The translations under genes and the position numbers were made by a program. A stretch of 64,000 bases of DNA. It comes from Microbulbifer pacificus (lineage in GTDB: Bacteria > Pseudomonadota > Gammaproteobacteria > Pseudomonadales > Cellvibrionaceae). Numbering within the stretch: the first letter of the stretch is position 1; every line of letters starts with the position of its first letter. Below are positions 28,828-37,878 of this stretch, one piece after another. Under the pieces are notes generated by a model, which was not told where the DNA came from, made no database searches, and saw only the letters and a list, made by a program, of their open reading frames with translations. The stretch spans positions 620,001-684,000 of the forward strand of contig NZ_PREV01000027.1 of NCBI RefSeq assembly GCF_002959965.1, written 5' to 3'.

Positions 28828-29361
28828 ATGAGCAGAATTTCCCTGACGAATGGCGATATGGAGCGACGGGCGACAGATATTCTCGGCGAAGTCCGGGAAC
28901 AGCTCGGGTTTGTACCCACGGTGTTTCGGGCTTACGCCAATCATCCCACCCTGCTCGCGGAGCTTTGGGATCGCTACCAGCACACGATGCTGACCGGCGG
29001 CCTGTCACGGCGACTGAAAGAGGAGATCGCTCTGATGGTAGCTGCGGATGAGCACAGCGATTACGGCATCACCTTGCACAGTAATGCGCTGCGTCAACTG
29101 GGAATGGATCCCCACGAGATCCTGCGTGTTCGCACCGACCCCGACCACGCGCACCTGGAAGCCCGTGAACACGCCCTGCTGGAAATCGCCCGCCACGGTA
29201 ATCTTTCGCCCCACGATCACGGGGAGCGTTATATCGAGCACGCCAGGGATGCCGGTGCCGCGGATGCGGATATTCTTGAGGCGCTTGCGGTTGCAAGTCT
29301 TGCGGCGGAAATCAGCCACGTTTCAGCCATGCTGGATCTCCCAGTCGATATGCGTTCTTGA
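28828..29361 (+). CDS. AhpD/carboxymuconolactone decarboxylase-like protein lacking Cys pair
   Basis: A 177-residue all-helical protein of the CMD/AhpD-like fold (LGFVPTVFRAYANHPTLLAELWDRY, LSRRLKEEIALMVAADEHSDYGITLHSNALRQLG in segments). The usual redox motif C-x-x-C before the His is replaced by S-D-Y-G, so the peroxidase chemistry of AhpD cannot operate in the normal way. The His (TLHSN) and upstream Glu remain. ATG 28828 was chosen because GAGGAGG precedes it; the open frame back to 28717 runs across the dinB promoter. It is divergent from dinB and its promoter must lie within about 90 bases. Role unknown. Confidence 0.8.
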   Translation: MSRISLTNGDMERRATDILGEVREQLGFVPTVFRAYANHPTLLAELWDRYQHTMLTGGLSRRLKEEIALMVAADEHSDYGITLHSNALRQLGMDPHEILRVRTDPDHAHLEAREHALLEIARHGNLSPHDHGERYIEHARDAGAADADILEALAVASLAAEISHVSAMLDLPVDMRS

Positions 29362-29516
29362 TGGGCCTGGGTATCCGGGGACGGGCTTGCAGTGCTGGAT
29401 GCACTTCTGTTCAATAGACCGGAATTTTGAATCCGGCTGAATCCGGATTACCAACATCATGCACTGGCGCAGCTGCGGTTTGGTCTGCCCGGACGTTCAC
29501 CGCAGTCGAGGCTATT

Positions 29517-31592
29517 GTGGCATTTGCTTCCCCGAAATTTACGCTCTTCGGAATAGGGCACATCCGCCACCGCTTGGCGGCGGTGGCCGTACTGTTTCTC
29601 TCGTACGCGCTGTCGACGAATGTGGGGGCGCAGGAAACGGCCAGTGGTGATCATGTCCGCGTTCGCTGGTTGGCCCCTCAGCAAATGGGAGCTTCAGCAG
29701 AAACGCTCGGATTCTATTTCGAGGTCGATCCCGGCTGGCACGTTTACTGGCGCAATGCCGGGGATTCCGGTGCGGCGCCGCGGTTTGATATTTCCGGCAA
29801 TGGGGACGTGGGGAAGATACTGTGGCCGTACCCCGAGCGCCTGCCCATCGAACACCTCACCAATCTCGGCTATGCGGGCAATGTTGCCTATCTGTTTGAT
29901 GTGACTGCCCGAATGGAAACACTCGAGCTGGCCGTCAATCTGGAATGGTTGGTGTGTAAGGTGGATTGTATTCCCGGTTTCGGCAGTCTGACGTTGTCGC
30001 GGCCGGCAGGTGGGGGAAATAGCGGGAGCGAAAGCCGCTGGAATCAAGACGATCTGACGTTGCGCAACCACTTTCTCGCCCGGGTGCCGCAACCATCCGG
30101 GCAAAGTCCATGGCAGGTGGAGCGCCTCACTCGCCGCGGCGACCTCTTGCGCCTTTCCCTGCGCAATACGTCTGGCCGTCATCGGGACGGACAACCGTCG
30201 GTCTTTCCTCTGGACGGGGAACTGCTGCAGGCCAGCCAGCCGACACTGGAAATCGACGGTGACCGCGTGCACTTTACATTCAGCAAAGTACCGGGAGCGC
30301 CCGCGGCGGAGGCGACTGGGTTTGTGGTTGTTGATGAAGGCTCCGCCTGGCAGTTCGACGCTATTCCCATTGTGGCTGCGCCCGTGGTCACTGCGGTACT
30401 TGAGGAAGAGACGCAATCCTTTTGGTTGCTGGTGCTCGCGGCGTTCGCCGGCGGCGTGATCCTGAATCTGATGCCCTGTGTATTTCCGGTACTGTCCATC
30501 AAACTCTTTGGGTTGATTGACCAGGGCAGTGGCAGTCGCGTGAAAGAAGGCCTGCTATACAGTGCCGGCGTGCTCGCCACGTTCGCCATACTCGGCGGCC
30601 TGCTGATGGTACTGCGCGCCGGTGGTGCCGCCGTCGGCTGGGGTTTCCAGTTGCAGTCACCGTCGGTTGTGCTGGGATTGATTGTGCTCTTTTGGCTGAT
30701 GGCCCTGTCGTTCAGCGGTGTGTTTGAATTCGGGCATCGGTTGATGCTGGTGGCAGGGCACAGTCGCGGTGGCTCTTTTGTGACCGGTGTACTTGCGGTT
30801 TTTGTGGCCGCCCCCTGCACCGGCCCGTTTATGGGCGCGGCGCTGGGCGCGGCGGCCGTGATGCCGGCGGTTTATGCCATGGTGATATTTCTGGGACTGG
30901 GCGCGGGTCTCGCTGCCCCGTTTCTGTTGCTCTGTGCCTCTCCCGCACTGTTGCACAGGCTACCGAAACCCGGCCCCTGGATGGATCGGGTGCGGCAACT
31001 GTTGGCCTTTCCGCTTTACGCTACGGTGATCTGGTTGCTTTGGGTGCTGGGGCGCATGCTGGGCGACACCGGTTGGGTGATAGGCACGGTACTTATGCTG
31101 GGCTTGGGGTTTGCCCTGTGGATCGGCACCAGCTTCTCCGGCAGCCGGCGCGCAAAATTTGCAGGTTATGTGATGGCGCTGCTGGTTTTGTTCACCGGCT
31201 TTGGCACACTCAGCGTTCCGCAGAGAGATGCACTGCAGGGAAGCCCCGAGCTGTTGTCCGGCTGGCAGCCGTTCGATGCTGCGGCTATCGCCCAGGCGAG
31301 AGCGGAAAATCGCGCAGTCTTTATCGACTACACGGCGGCCTGGTGCATCACTTGTCAGGTAAATAAAAAACTGGTGCTGGATACTGCGCCAGTGCAAAAC
31401 ATGTTTCACGAAAATGATGTTCTGTTGATCCGCGCGGACTGGACGAATCAGGATTCGGAAATTACCGCGGCATTGGCGGAACTGGGGCGTAATTCCGTGC
31501 CTGTCTATGCCTGGTACGCACCCGGTGCCAGTACCCCGGAGCTGCTACCTCAGATTTTGCAGGAGCGCATGATTGCGGCGTTATTTGAATAG
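29517..31592 (+). CDS. DsbD/ScsB-type thiol:disulfide interchange protein
   Basis: About 691 residues. After a signal sequence (LAAVAVLFLSYALSTNVGA) comes a periplasmic beta domain with a Cys pair near CKVDC. Then comes an eight-helix DsbD transmembrane domain with conserved LMPCVFPVLSIK and APCTGPFMGAALG cysteine motifs, and a C-terminal thioredoxin domain with active site AAWCITCQVNK. It passes electrons from cytoplasmic thioredoxin to periplasmic substrates. ScsB-like proteins with this long N-terminal domain feed periplasmic Prx or Scs partners. The start is uncertain: GTG 29517 has GAGG upstream, while the frame is open to a TTG at 29427. The thioredoxin-fold protein 99 nt downstream is a likely partner. 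Confidence 0.88.
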   Translation: MAFASPKFTLFGIGHIRHRLAAVAVLFLSYALSTNVGAQETASGDHVRVRWLAPQQMGASAETLGFYFEVDPGWHVYWRNAGDSGAAPRFDISGNGDVGKILWPYPERLPIEHLTNLGYAGNVAYLFDVTARMETLELAVNLEWLVCKVDCIPGFGSLTLSRPAGGGNSGSESRWNQDDLTLRNHFLARVPQPSGQSPWQVERLTRRGDLLRLSLRNTSGRHRDGQPSVFPLDGELLQASQPTLEIDGDRVHFTFSKVPGAPAAEATGFVVVDEGSAWQFDAIPIVAAPVVTAVLEEETQSFWLLVLAAFAGGVILNLMPCVFPVLSIKLFGLIDQGSGSRVKEGLLYSAGVLATFAILGGLLMVLRAGGAAVGWGFQLQSPSVVLGLIVLFWLMALSFSGVFEFGHRLMLVAGHSRGGSFVTGVLAVFVAAPCTGPFMGAALGAAAVMPAVYAMVIFLGLGAGLAAPFLLLCASPALLHRLPKPGPWMDRVRQLLAFPLYATVIWLLWVLGRMLGDTGWVIGTVLMLGLGFALWIGTSFSGSRRAKFAGYVMALLVLFTGFGTLSVPQRDALQGSPELLSGWQPFDAAAIAQARAENRAVFIDYTAAWCITCQVNKKLVLDTAPVQNMFHENDVLLIRADWTNQDSEITAALAELGRNSVPVYAWYAPGASTPELLPQILQERMIAALFE

Positions 31593-31691
31593 GCGGTATG
31601 AGCACCTGTTCTACCGGCGGTCGCGAAGGTCCGCGTGTAATACTTGCCCATCGCTCTTTCCACATGACTCACGACAAAAAGGATGACCATT

Positions 31692-32339
31692 GTGAATAAA
31701 CCCGATCTGATGTCGTCTCATTTGACCTCTCGCAAACTGTACGCGGTAAGAAATTTTGTCCTGGCCCTTTTGGCGGCGCCGACATTGGCTTTTGCCGCCG
31801 CTGTTCCCGGCGAAAAGGCACCGGATTTTTCCGAGGTGGATGCGGCCGGGAAATCTCACCGTCTCGCTGATTACAGAGGCCAATGGCTGGTGCTGGAATG
31901 GTTCAACAAGGACTGCCCCTATGTGAAAAAGCACTACGGCAGTGGGAATATGCAGGCCCTGCAGGAAAAATATACCAGCCGGGATATCAATTGGCTTACG
32001 GTAATTTCCTCCTCCAAGGGCAAACAGGGCTATCTGGAGCCGGCACAGGCGCTGGAAGTGGCGGAGAGCCACGACCTGAACGCCAGCGCGCCGTTCCTGC
32101 TGGATGTCGATGGCAGTATGGGGCGTGCCTACGGTGCCAAGACGACACCGCATATGTTCATCATCAATCCGGAGGGGCAGGTGGTCTACGCGGGCGCAAT
32201 TGATGATAACGACTCTGCCAATCCTGCGGTTATCGCCGATTCTGCAAACTACGTGGCGGCCGCACTGGACGCGTCGATGGCAGGCAATGCCGTAGCGGTC
32301 GCGTCTTCGCGCGCGTACGGTTGCAGCGTTAAATATTGA
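31692..32339 (+). CDS. Secreted thioredoxin-fold/peroxiredoxin-like protein
   Basis: A 215-residue protein with a signal peptide (FVLALLAAPTLAFA). Its AhpC/TSA-TlpA-like domain begins VPGEKAPDFSEVDAAGK and has a single-Cys active site NKDCPYVKKHYG in place of CxxC, followed by TTPHMFIINPEGQVVY with the cis-Pro. Another Cys lies near the C-terminus (YGCSVKY). It may be a periplasmic peroxiredoxin-like or thiol oxidoreductase recycled by the upstream DsbD-type protein. Start: GTG 31692, with AAGGA seven bases upstream; ATG 31683 overlaps that site. The same domain is common next to ScsB-like genes. Confidence 0.82.
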   Translation: MNKPDLMSSHLTSRKLYAVRNFVLALLAAPTLAFAAAVPGEKAPDFSEVDAAGKSHRLADYRGQWLVLEWFNKDCPYVKKHYGSGNMQALQEKYTSRDINWLTVISSSKGKQGYLEPAQALEVAESHDLNASAPFLLDVDGSMGRAYGAKTTPHMFIINPEGQVVYAGAIDDNDSANPAVIADSANYVAAALDASMAGNAVAVASSRAYGCSVKY

Positions 32340-32352
32340 GTTGGTGAGTGGC

Positions 32353-32371
32353 GCCCGGTGCAATACCGGGC
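32353..32371. other. Hairpin between convergent genes
   Basis: GCCCGGT-GCAAT-ACCGGGC, a 7-bp perfect stem between the ends of the thioredoxin-fold gene (32339) and bioA (32386). It has no T run on either side, so it is at best a weak terminator or a transcript-stabilising hairpin. Confidence 0.5.
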
Positions 32372-32385
32372 GATCGCGCACACCT

Positions 32386-33657
32386 CTAGTTATCTCCCAG
32401 TGTTGCCACCATTGCTTCGGTCAGCTGGTGTAAAGCATCGGCACCGATGATGTAGGGCGGCATGGTATAAACCAGTTTGCCAAAGGGGCGCAACCAGACC
32501 CCTCGCTCGATCAGGCTTTGCTGCAGCGTTCTGTTGTCGACCGGCTGTTTCATTTCCACTACGCCGATAGCACCGAGTACGCGTACATCGGCGACGCCAC
32601 TGGCACTTTTCAACGGTGCCAGCTCCTGCCGCAATTGCTGCTCGATGGCGTCGACCTGTTGTTTCCAGTCGCGTGACAGCAATAAATCGATACTCGCATT
32701 GGCGACGGCGCAGGCCATGGGGTTACCCATAAACGTTGGGCCGTGCATGAACACACCAGCCTCACCGTTACAGATCCCGCTCGCCACTTTGTCGGTGCAT
32801 AGTGTTGCTGCCAGGGTCAGGGTGCCGCCGGTCAGTGCCTTGCCAAGGGTGAGGATGTCCGGCGAAATGCCGGCGTGTTCACAGGCGAACATTTTGCCGC
32901 TGCGCCCGAAGCCGGTGGCGATTTCGTCGGCAATCAGCAGCAGGTCATACTGATCGCAGAGTTGGCGTACACGCTTCAGGTATCCCGGCGAATAGAAGCG
33001 CATGCCGCCGGCGCCCTGGACGATGGGTTCGAGAATGACGGCGGCGAGGTTTTGGTGGTTGTGTTCGATAAGGCGCTGCAGTTCGGCGGTGTCCTGTTCT
33101 GTGCAGGTGGCGTCGAATATTGGGGTGGGAGCTGGTGCGAACAGGTGTTGGGTTAGCTGGCTGGCGAAGAGGTGGTGCATGCCGGTGACGGGGTCGCAGG
33201 CAGCCATGGCGCCGAAGGTATCACCGTGATAGCCGTTGCGCAGGGCCAGCAGTTTGTTTTTTTCCGGTTTGCCCTGGGAGTGCCAGTATTGCAGGGCCAT
33301 TTTTATGGCGACTTCGACGGATACTGAGCCGGAGTCAGCGAGGAAGACTTTCTGCAAGGGTTCCGGTGTAAGTGCGACGAGCTTCTTGCACAGATCGATG
33401 GCGGGCTCGTGCGTGAGTCCGCCGAACATGACATGGCTCATTTTTTCCATCTGGCTTTGCATGGCGGCGTTCAGTTCGGGAACGTTGTAGCCGTGCAGGG
33501 TGCTCCACCAGGAGCTCATGCCGTCGATCAGTCCTCTTCCGTCTTCCAGAAAAATCCGTACACCCTCAGCTCGTGTGATGGGGTAGACGGGGGGCGGATT
33601 GATCAGGGAGGAGTAGGGGTGCCAGATGTGGGTTTTGTCGAACTGTAAATCCATCAT
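32386..33657 (-). CDS. bioA: Adenosylmethionine-8-amino-7-oxononanoate aminotransferase
   Basis: A 423-residue class III PLP aminotransferase of biotin synthesis; it transfers an amino group from SAM to KAPA, giving DAPA. BioA markers are present: HIWHPYSSL at the N-terminus, the substrate-binding GMSSWWSTLHGYN, LRNGYHGDTFGAMA, the PLP-phosphate region, the Asp in LLIADEIATGFGRSG and the Schiff-base lysine in LTLGKALTGGTLTLAATL. Length is normal. The start is ATG 33657 or the adjacent ATG 33654. No other bio genes are in the window, and no BirA-type operator was seen upstream; the intergenic space carries a repeat element instead. Confidence 0.96.
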   Translation of the reverse strand: MMDLQFDKTHIWHPYSSLINPPPVYPITRAEGVRIFLEDGRGLIDGMSSWWSTLHGYNVPELNAAMQSQMEKMSHVMFGGLTHEPAIDLCKKLVALTPEPLQKVFLADSGSVSVEVAIKMALQYWHSQGKPEKNKLLALRNGYHGDTFGAMAACDPVTGMHHLFASQLTQHLFAPAPTPIFDATCTEQDTAELQRLIEHNHQNLAAVILEPIVQGAGGMRFYSPGYLKRVRQLCDQYDLLLIADEIATGFGRSGKMFACEHAGISPDILTLGKALTGGTLTLAATLCTDKVASGICNGEAGVFMHGPTFMGNPMACAVANASIDLLLSRDWKQQVDAIEQQLRQELAPLKSASGVADVRVLGAIGVVEMKQPVDNRTLQQSLIERGVWLRPFGKLVYTMPPYIIGADALHQLTEAMVATLGDN

Positions 33658-33693
33658 GGTTCAGTGGGATTTCTTTTTAAGCAGGTGGGTGGC

Positions 33694-33817
33694 GGTGAAG
33701 CACCGGGTATCTGTTTTCGGAACCGGGCTAGGCGCCCCCCTTCAACCCATCCCTGGGCGCTGCGGCGCAAACTTCCTGTTTGCGACGCTTCCGAAAACAG
33801 ATACCCGGCACTTCACC
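33694..33817. repeat. 124-bp cruciform-type intergenic repeat
   Basis: A 29-base left arm (33694-33722) and right arm (33789-33817) are inverted copies with two mismatches; the core is CCGGGTATCTGTTTTCGGAA. Inside the 66-base loop is a smaller hairpin GCAAAC-TTCCT-GTTTGC (near 33767-33783) and a GGCGCC-rich stretch. It has the look of a mobile REP-like or miniature inverted repeat element between bioA and the ybbP-like gene. Confidence 0.85.
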
Positions 33818-33867
33818 TTCAATTTTTAGCAATTTACTTCGTAAGCAAAAAAAATCGCTCTATCGTC

Positions 33868-33887
33868 ATTCCGGCGAAGGCCGGAAT
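33868..33887. repeat. 20-bp palindrome, REP-like unit
   Basis: ATTCCGGC-GAAG-GCCGGAAT is a perfect palindrome with 8-bp arms, embedded in CGTC...CCAGC. It resembles the widespread proteobacterial interspersed palindromes of the ATTCCxxC...GxxGGAAT type. It sits just past the end of the ybbP-like gene, where it could also end or protect that transcript. Confidence 0.75.
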
Positions 33888-33906
33888 CCAGCGCTACGAA
33901 GTCGGA

Positions 33907-36360
33907 TCAAGCCAGTTCCCGCAGAACTTTGAGCGGCGGCTGGCTTACTGCACTTCTACATGCCAGCGTACCTGCGGTGCCTACCAGCAGCGCGCCAACA
34001 AGCGGCCCAAGCAGCCACAATCCCGGGTGGAAATTAAACGGCATATCGAACACACGCTGGGTAAGCACGGCCAGTGTCGCTTCGGTACCGATGGCCGCAA
34101 GCAATCCCGCCGCAATCCCCAGCAAGCCGAATTCGATCATCAGGCTGCGCATCAGCAATTGCCGGCGGCCGCCCAGTGTGCGGATGACGGCGGCTTCCTG
34201 CAAACGTTCGGCGATACTGGCGCGGACGCCGGCGATCAGCACGAGTACGCCGGCTACTAGCATGAGGGCGAGAACGGACTCGACGGCGACGGCGACCTGG
34301 CCGATGGTTTCGCGGATATTTTCGAGGATTTTATCCAGTTCGATAATACTGACGCTGGGGAAGTTTTTCACCAGTTCGTTGACGAACAGTTTGTCTTCCG
34401 GCGGCAGGTAGAAGCTCTGAATGTAGGTGGCAGGGAAGGTGTCAAGGCTTCCCGGGGCGAACAGCATGAAGAAGTTGGGGCGCATGCTGTTCCAGTCGAG
34501 GGTGCGCAGACTGGTGATGGTGGCTTCGGTTTCGAGGCCGCCGATGGAGAAGCGCAGCACGTCGCCGAGGTTTAGGCCGAGGCGGGCGGCGACTTCGACT
34601 TCTACCGATACGCCTTCACTGAGGTTCTCATTCCACCATTCACCGGCGACGATTTTGTTGTCGGCGGGAAGGGTGTCGGTCCAGCTGAGGTTGAGTTCGC
34701 GGCGGATGGCGCCGTCTTTTTGTTCGCGCTCGGTGACCGGGGTGCCGTTAACGGCGATGAGACGGCCGCGCACCATGGGGTAGAACTCGGTGCCTTCAAG
34801 ATTTTTGCCTTCGACTTTCTGCTTGATACCGTCCAGTTCGTAAGGGGCGATGTTGACGAGGAAGTGGTTGGGCGCGTTGTCCGGGAGCTGCATTTTCCAC
34901 TCGTCGATCAGTGCGGTGCGCGCGTAGAACATGGCGAGCATGGCGAGCAGGCCGGTGCCGAAGGCGGCGATCAGCAGAGTGTTGAAGCCGGCGCGGCGCT
35001 GGAGGCTGCCGAGCGCAATGCGCCAGCTGCCGCCGAGGTTGGCCAGTCTTCCGCGCACCAGTATGCGGTTGATCAGCGCGGCGCCGGCCACCAGCAGGCC
35101 GAGGCCGGCGAGCAGGGCGAGGGTGATACTGATACTGCCGGAGAGCCACCAGATCAGCAGAAGCATGGACAGCGGGCCGGGAATCAGGCCGAGCCACTCC
35201 CGTTTGTCCGGGTTGCTCCAGTCCTGCCGCAATGTCTGCATGGGGTCGGTTTTGGCCAGACGGAAGAGCGGCGGCAGGGCAAAGCCGATAACACAGGCGA
35301 TGCCGGTGGCGAGGCCGACCAGTAAGGGTTGCAGCCCACTTGGGGGCGGAGTGACCGGGAAGAAGCCTTGCAGCAGGTTGACGGCCTGAGCCTGGATCAG
35401 GGAGCCGATGGCAAGGCCGATTGCGGTGGCGATCAGCGCGAGAGCCGTCATCTGGCCAATGTAGATGCCGAGGATTTTGTTTCTGCCGGCGCCAAGGCTT
35501 TTCATCACCGCCACATAATTGGCGTGGCGCAGGCCGTAGCGACGCGCGGCGAGACCGACGGCGACGCTGGCGAGCAACACCGCGAGGCTGGCGGCGAGGA
35601 ACAGGAAACTTTCTGCGCGATCCAGGGTGCGCGCGACCCGCGGCTGACCTTCCTCCAGGTCGATCACCCGCTCGTGATCACTGAGCTGGGGTTTCAGCCA
35701 GTCGAAATACTGTTTCAGTGCCGCGTCGTCGCCGGCCAACAGGTAGCGATAGGTCACGCGGCTGCCGGGCTGCAGGATATTGGTGGCGGCGAGGTCGGCG
35801 CGATTCATCATCAGGCGCGCGCCCATGGAGAACAGATTGGTGCCGCGATCCGGTTCGTGGTCGAGAATGCCGGCGACGGTGAAGTCGCCGTCGCCCAGCT
35901 GCAGGCTGTCACCGATCTTCAGATCCATCAGCGGTAGCAGGCGCGCTTCCAGCCACACCTGACCGGGTGCGGGGCCACGGTGGACTTTCTGGGGCTGGTC
36001 ATCGGTGTTCGCGCGCATTTCCAGATGGCCCACCAGCGGGTAGCCGTCGCTTACGGCCTTGACCGAGGCAAACTGGAATTCATCGCCGGCGGAGAGCATG
36101 GACGCGAACTCAACAGTTTCTGCCTGTTGCAGTCCCAGCTCGTCCGCTTTATCCAGCCAATCGCGCGAAACTTCCTTGCTGCTCTGCAGTACGCGCTCGG
36201 CGGCCAGGAAGCTCTGGGACTGGATGTGCATGGCCCGGGTGAGGCGGTCGGAAAAGTGGGCGATGGCGGTCACGCAGCTCACCGCCAGTACCAGCGCAGT
36301 GGCGATCAGGGCCAGCTCGCCGCCGCGCCAGTCGCGGCCGAGCAGTTTCAGCGGCAGCAT
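33907..36360 (-). CDS. ybbP: ABC transporter permease, YbbP/FtsX-like
   Basis: An 817-residue membrane protein with the MacB/FtsX-type duplicated layout. It has an N-terminal helix (ELALIATALVLAVSCVTAIAH), a large periplasmic region to about residue 250, three helices, a central helix pair near 390-425, a second periplasmic region, and three C-terminal helices with VLVLIAGVRASIAERLQEAAVIRTLGG. The N-terminal KLLGRDWRGGEL is typical of YbbP. It forms an exporter or lipoprotein-handling complex with the ATPase encoded just upstream; its start overlaps that gene's stop by one base (TGATG). With the divergent tesA-like gene this is the conserved tesA-ybbA-ybbP neighbourhood. Substrate unknown. 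Confidence 0.88.
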   Translation of the reverse strand: MLPLKLLGRDWRGGELALIATALVLAVSCVTAIAHFSDRLTRAMHIQSQSFLAAERVLQSSKEVSRDWLDKADELGLQQAETVEFASMLSAGDEFQFASVKAVSDGYPLVGHLEMRANTDDQPQKVHRGPAPGQVWLEARLLPLMDLKIGDSLQLGDGDFTVAGILDHEPDRGTNLFSMGARLMMNRADLAATNILQPGSRVTYRYLLAGDDAALKQYFDWLKPQLSDHERVIDLEEGQPRVARTLDRAESFLFLAASLAVLLASVAVGLAARRYGLRHANYVAVMKSLGAGRNKILGIYIGQMTALALIATAIGLAIGSLIQAQAVNLLQGFFPVTPPPSGLQPLLVGLATGIACVIGFALPPLFRLAKTDPMQTLRQDWSNPDKREWLGLIPGPLSMLLLIWWLSGSISITLALLAGLGLLVAGAALINRILVRGRLANLGGSWRIALGSLQRRAGFNTLLIAAFGTGLLAMLAMFYARTALIDEWKMQLPDNAPNHFLVNIAPYELDGIKQKVEGKNLEGTEFYPMVRGRLIAVNGTPVTEREQKDGAIRRELNLSWTDTLPADNKIVAGEWWNENLSEGVSVEVEVAARLGLNLGDVLRFSIGGLETEATITSLRTLDWNSMRPNFFMLFAPGSLDTFPATYIQSFYLPPEDKLFVNELVKNFPSVSIIELDKILENIRETIGQVAVAVESVLALMLVAGVLVLIAGVRASIAERLQEAAVIRTLGGRRQLLMRSLMIEFGLLGIAAGLLAAIGTEATLAVLTQRVFDMPFNFHPGLWLLGPLVGALLVGTAGTLACRSAVSQPPLKVLRELA

Positions 36361-37088
36361 CAGGCAGACACCTCAACGAAATTATCGGGAATATCCGCGG
36401 TGGTGATTTCGCCCGCGGCCATGCGCAGGTGCGCACGACAGCGCTCCGCCAGGCGCTGCTCGTGAGTTACCAGTACCAGGGTGGTGCCGGTTTCGGCATT
36501 GAGGTTGAACAGCAGGTCGATAACCTTCTCACCGTTGTGGGCGTCGAGGCTGCCAGTGGGCTCGTCGGCGAACAGGATGCCGTGGGCTGCGGTCGACGCG
36601 TCGTTGGCGATGCTGCAAAACGCGCGCGCGATGGCCACGCGCTGCTGTTCGCCGCCGGAGAGTTGGCGGGGGTAGTGGTGCAACCGGTGGCCGAGGCCGA
36701 CGCGCTCGAGGAACTCCTCGGCGCGCTTGCCGGCGTTGCGTTCGCCGCGCAGCTCGCTGGGGAGCATGACGTTTTCCCGGGCGGTGAGGCCGGGCAGCAG
36801 CTGGAAGGTCTGGAATACGAAGCCGACGCTGCGGGCGCGGAGCGCCGCGCGCTGTTCTTCGTCCATGGCGGTGATTTCTTCGCCGGCGAGCCAGATCTTG
36901 CCTTCGGTTGGGCGGTCCAGCCCGGCCAGCAGGCCGAGCAGGGTGGACTTGCCGGAACCGGAGGCGCCCGTAATGGCGAGACTCTGGCCGGCGGGGAGTT
37001 GCAGGGAGATATCCGTCAGCAGAGTCAGAGGACCTTCACTGGTTGCTACCCGATGGTGGAGGTTTTCGGCTTTGAGCATCACTGACAT
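36360..37088 (-). CDS. ybbA: ABC transporter ATP-binding protein, YbbA-like
   Basis: A 242-residue LolD/MacB-type ATPase. Walker [21 protein letters not shown] near residue 45, Q-loop [19 protein letters not shown], signature [15 protein letters not shown], Walker [13 protein letters not shown] and H-loop [12 protein letters not shown] 37088 was taken as the start because AGGGA precedes it; the longer open frame overlaps the divergent tesA-like gene. It pairs with the permease immediately downstream. The promoters of ybbA and tesA must share the roughly 55 bp between their starts. Confidence 0.92.
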   Translation of the reverse strand: MSVMLKAENLHHRVATSEGPLTLLTDISLQLPAGQSLAITGASGSGKSTLLGLLAGLDRPTEGKIWLAGEEITAMDEEQRAALRARSVGFVFQTFQLLPGLTARENVMLPSELRGERNAGKRAEEFLERVGLGHRLHHYPRQLSGGEQQRVAIARAFCSIANDASTAAHGILFADEPTGSLDAHNGEKVIDLLFNLNAETGTTLVLVTHEQRLAERCRAHLRMAAGEITTADIPDNFVEVSA

Positions 37089-37143
37089 GGCAAGTCCCTG
37101 TAATTCCTGCAAAATGTGTGCATTGAGAAGTGGAGAGTATGAC

Positions 37144-37833
37144 ATGGCGGCAGTTTTTTTCCGGTATCTGAGCCCGGGTTTTATCTCGCACAGTCTGCTG
37201 TTGATCGTTTTGTTGTACGCGACCATAGCGCAGGCCGATGAGTCGCAGAAAACCCTGCTGGTACTGGGGGACAGTATCAGCGCAGCCTATGGCATCGATG
37301 AGCGTGAGGGCTGGGTGCAGTTGCTGCGGGATCGCCTCAGGGAGCGGGATCTGGCGGTAAGCGTGGTGAACGCCAGTGTCAGCGGCGAGACATCCGCCGG
37401 TGGCCTGGCGCGGTTGCCGAGACTACTGAGTGAACACTCACCTGACTGGCTGGTGGTGGAGCTTGGCGGTAACGATGGGCTGCGCGGCTATCCGCCGCGG
37501 GCGCTGCAGCAGAATCTGGTGCGGATGGTGCAGCTGGCCCGAGAGGGTGGCGTCGAGGTGCTGCTGCTGGGGATGCAGATGCCGCCGAATTACGGCAAGG
37601 CGTATACGCAGGCATTTGCGGCGGTATACCCGAAGGTGGCGAAATCCGAGCAGGTGCCGCTGGTGCCGTTCTTTCTGGAGACGGTGGCACTGGTGGAGGG
37701 GGCCATGCAGCGGGATGGTATCCACCCGACGGCCAAGGCCCAGCCGGCGCTGCTGGAGCATGTATGGCCGTGCCTGGAAATCATATTGAAAGGCAATGTG
37801 GACCCCCGGTCCGATAGCCTGTGCACTTCTTGA
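37144..37833 (+). CDS. tesA: Arylesterase / acyl-CoA thioesterase I-like GDSL hydrolase
   Basis: A 229-residue SGNH hydrolase with an N-terminal signal (SHSLLLIVLLYATIAQA), hence probably periplasmic. Block I GDSISAAYGI holds the nucleophile Ser44, block II has the Gly in NASVSGETSAGGL, block III has the Asn in ELGGNDGLRG, and the C-terminal block DGIHPTAKAQ carries the Asp-His pair. E. coli TesA has the same architecture. The start is ATG 37144, with GGAGAG about eight bases upstream. It is divergent from ybbA, as in many gammaproteobacteria. Hydrolyses acyl thioesters, aryl esters or lysophospholipids. Confidence 0.92.
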   Translation: MAAVFFRYLSPGFISHSLLLIVLLYATIAQADESQKTLLVLGDSISAAYGIDEREGWVQLLRDRLRERDLAVSVVNASVSGETSAGGLARLPRLLSEHSPDWLVVELGGNDGLRGYPPRALQQNLVRMVQLAREGGVEVLLLGMQMPPNYGKAYTQAFAAVYPKVAKSEQVPLVPFFLETVALVEGAMQRDGIHPTAKAQPALLEHVWPCLEIILKGNVDPRSDSLCTS

Positions 37834-37878
37834 TCGGAAAGCGTACAATCGCGCCCTGATTTTTTTCGAGATTTACCC

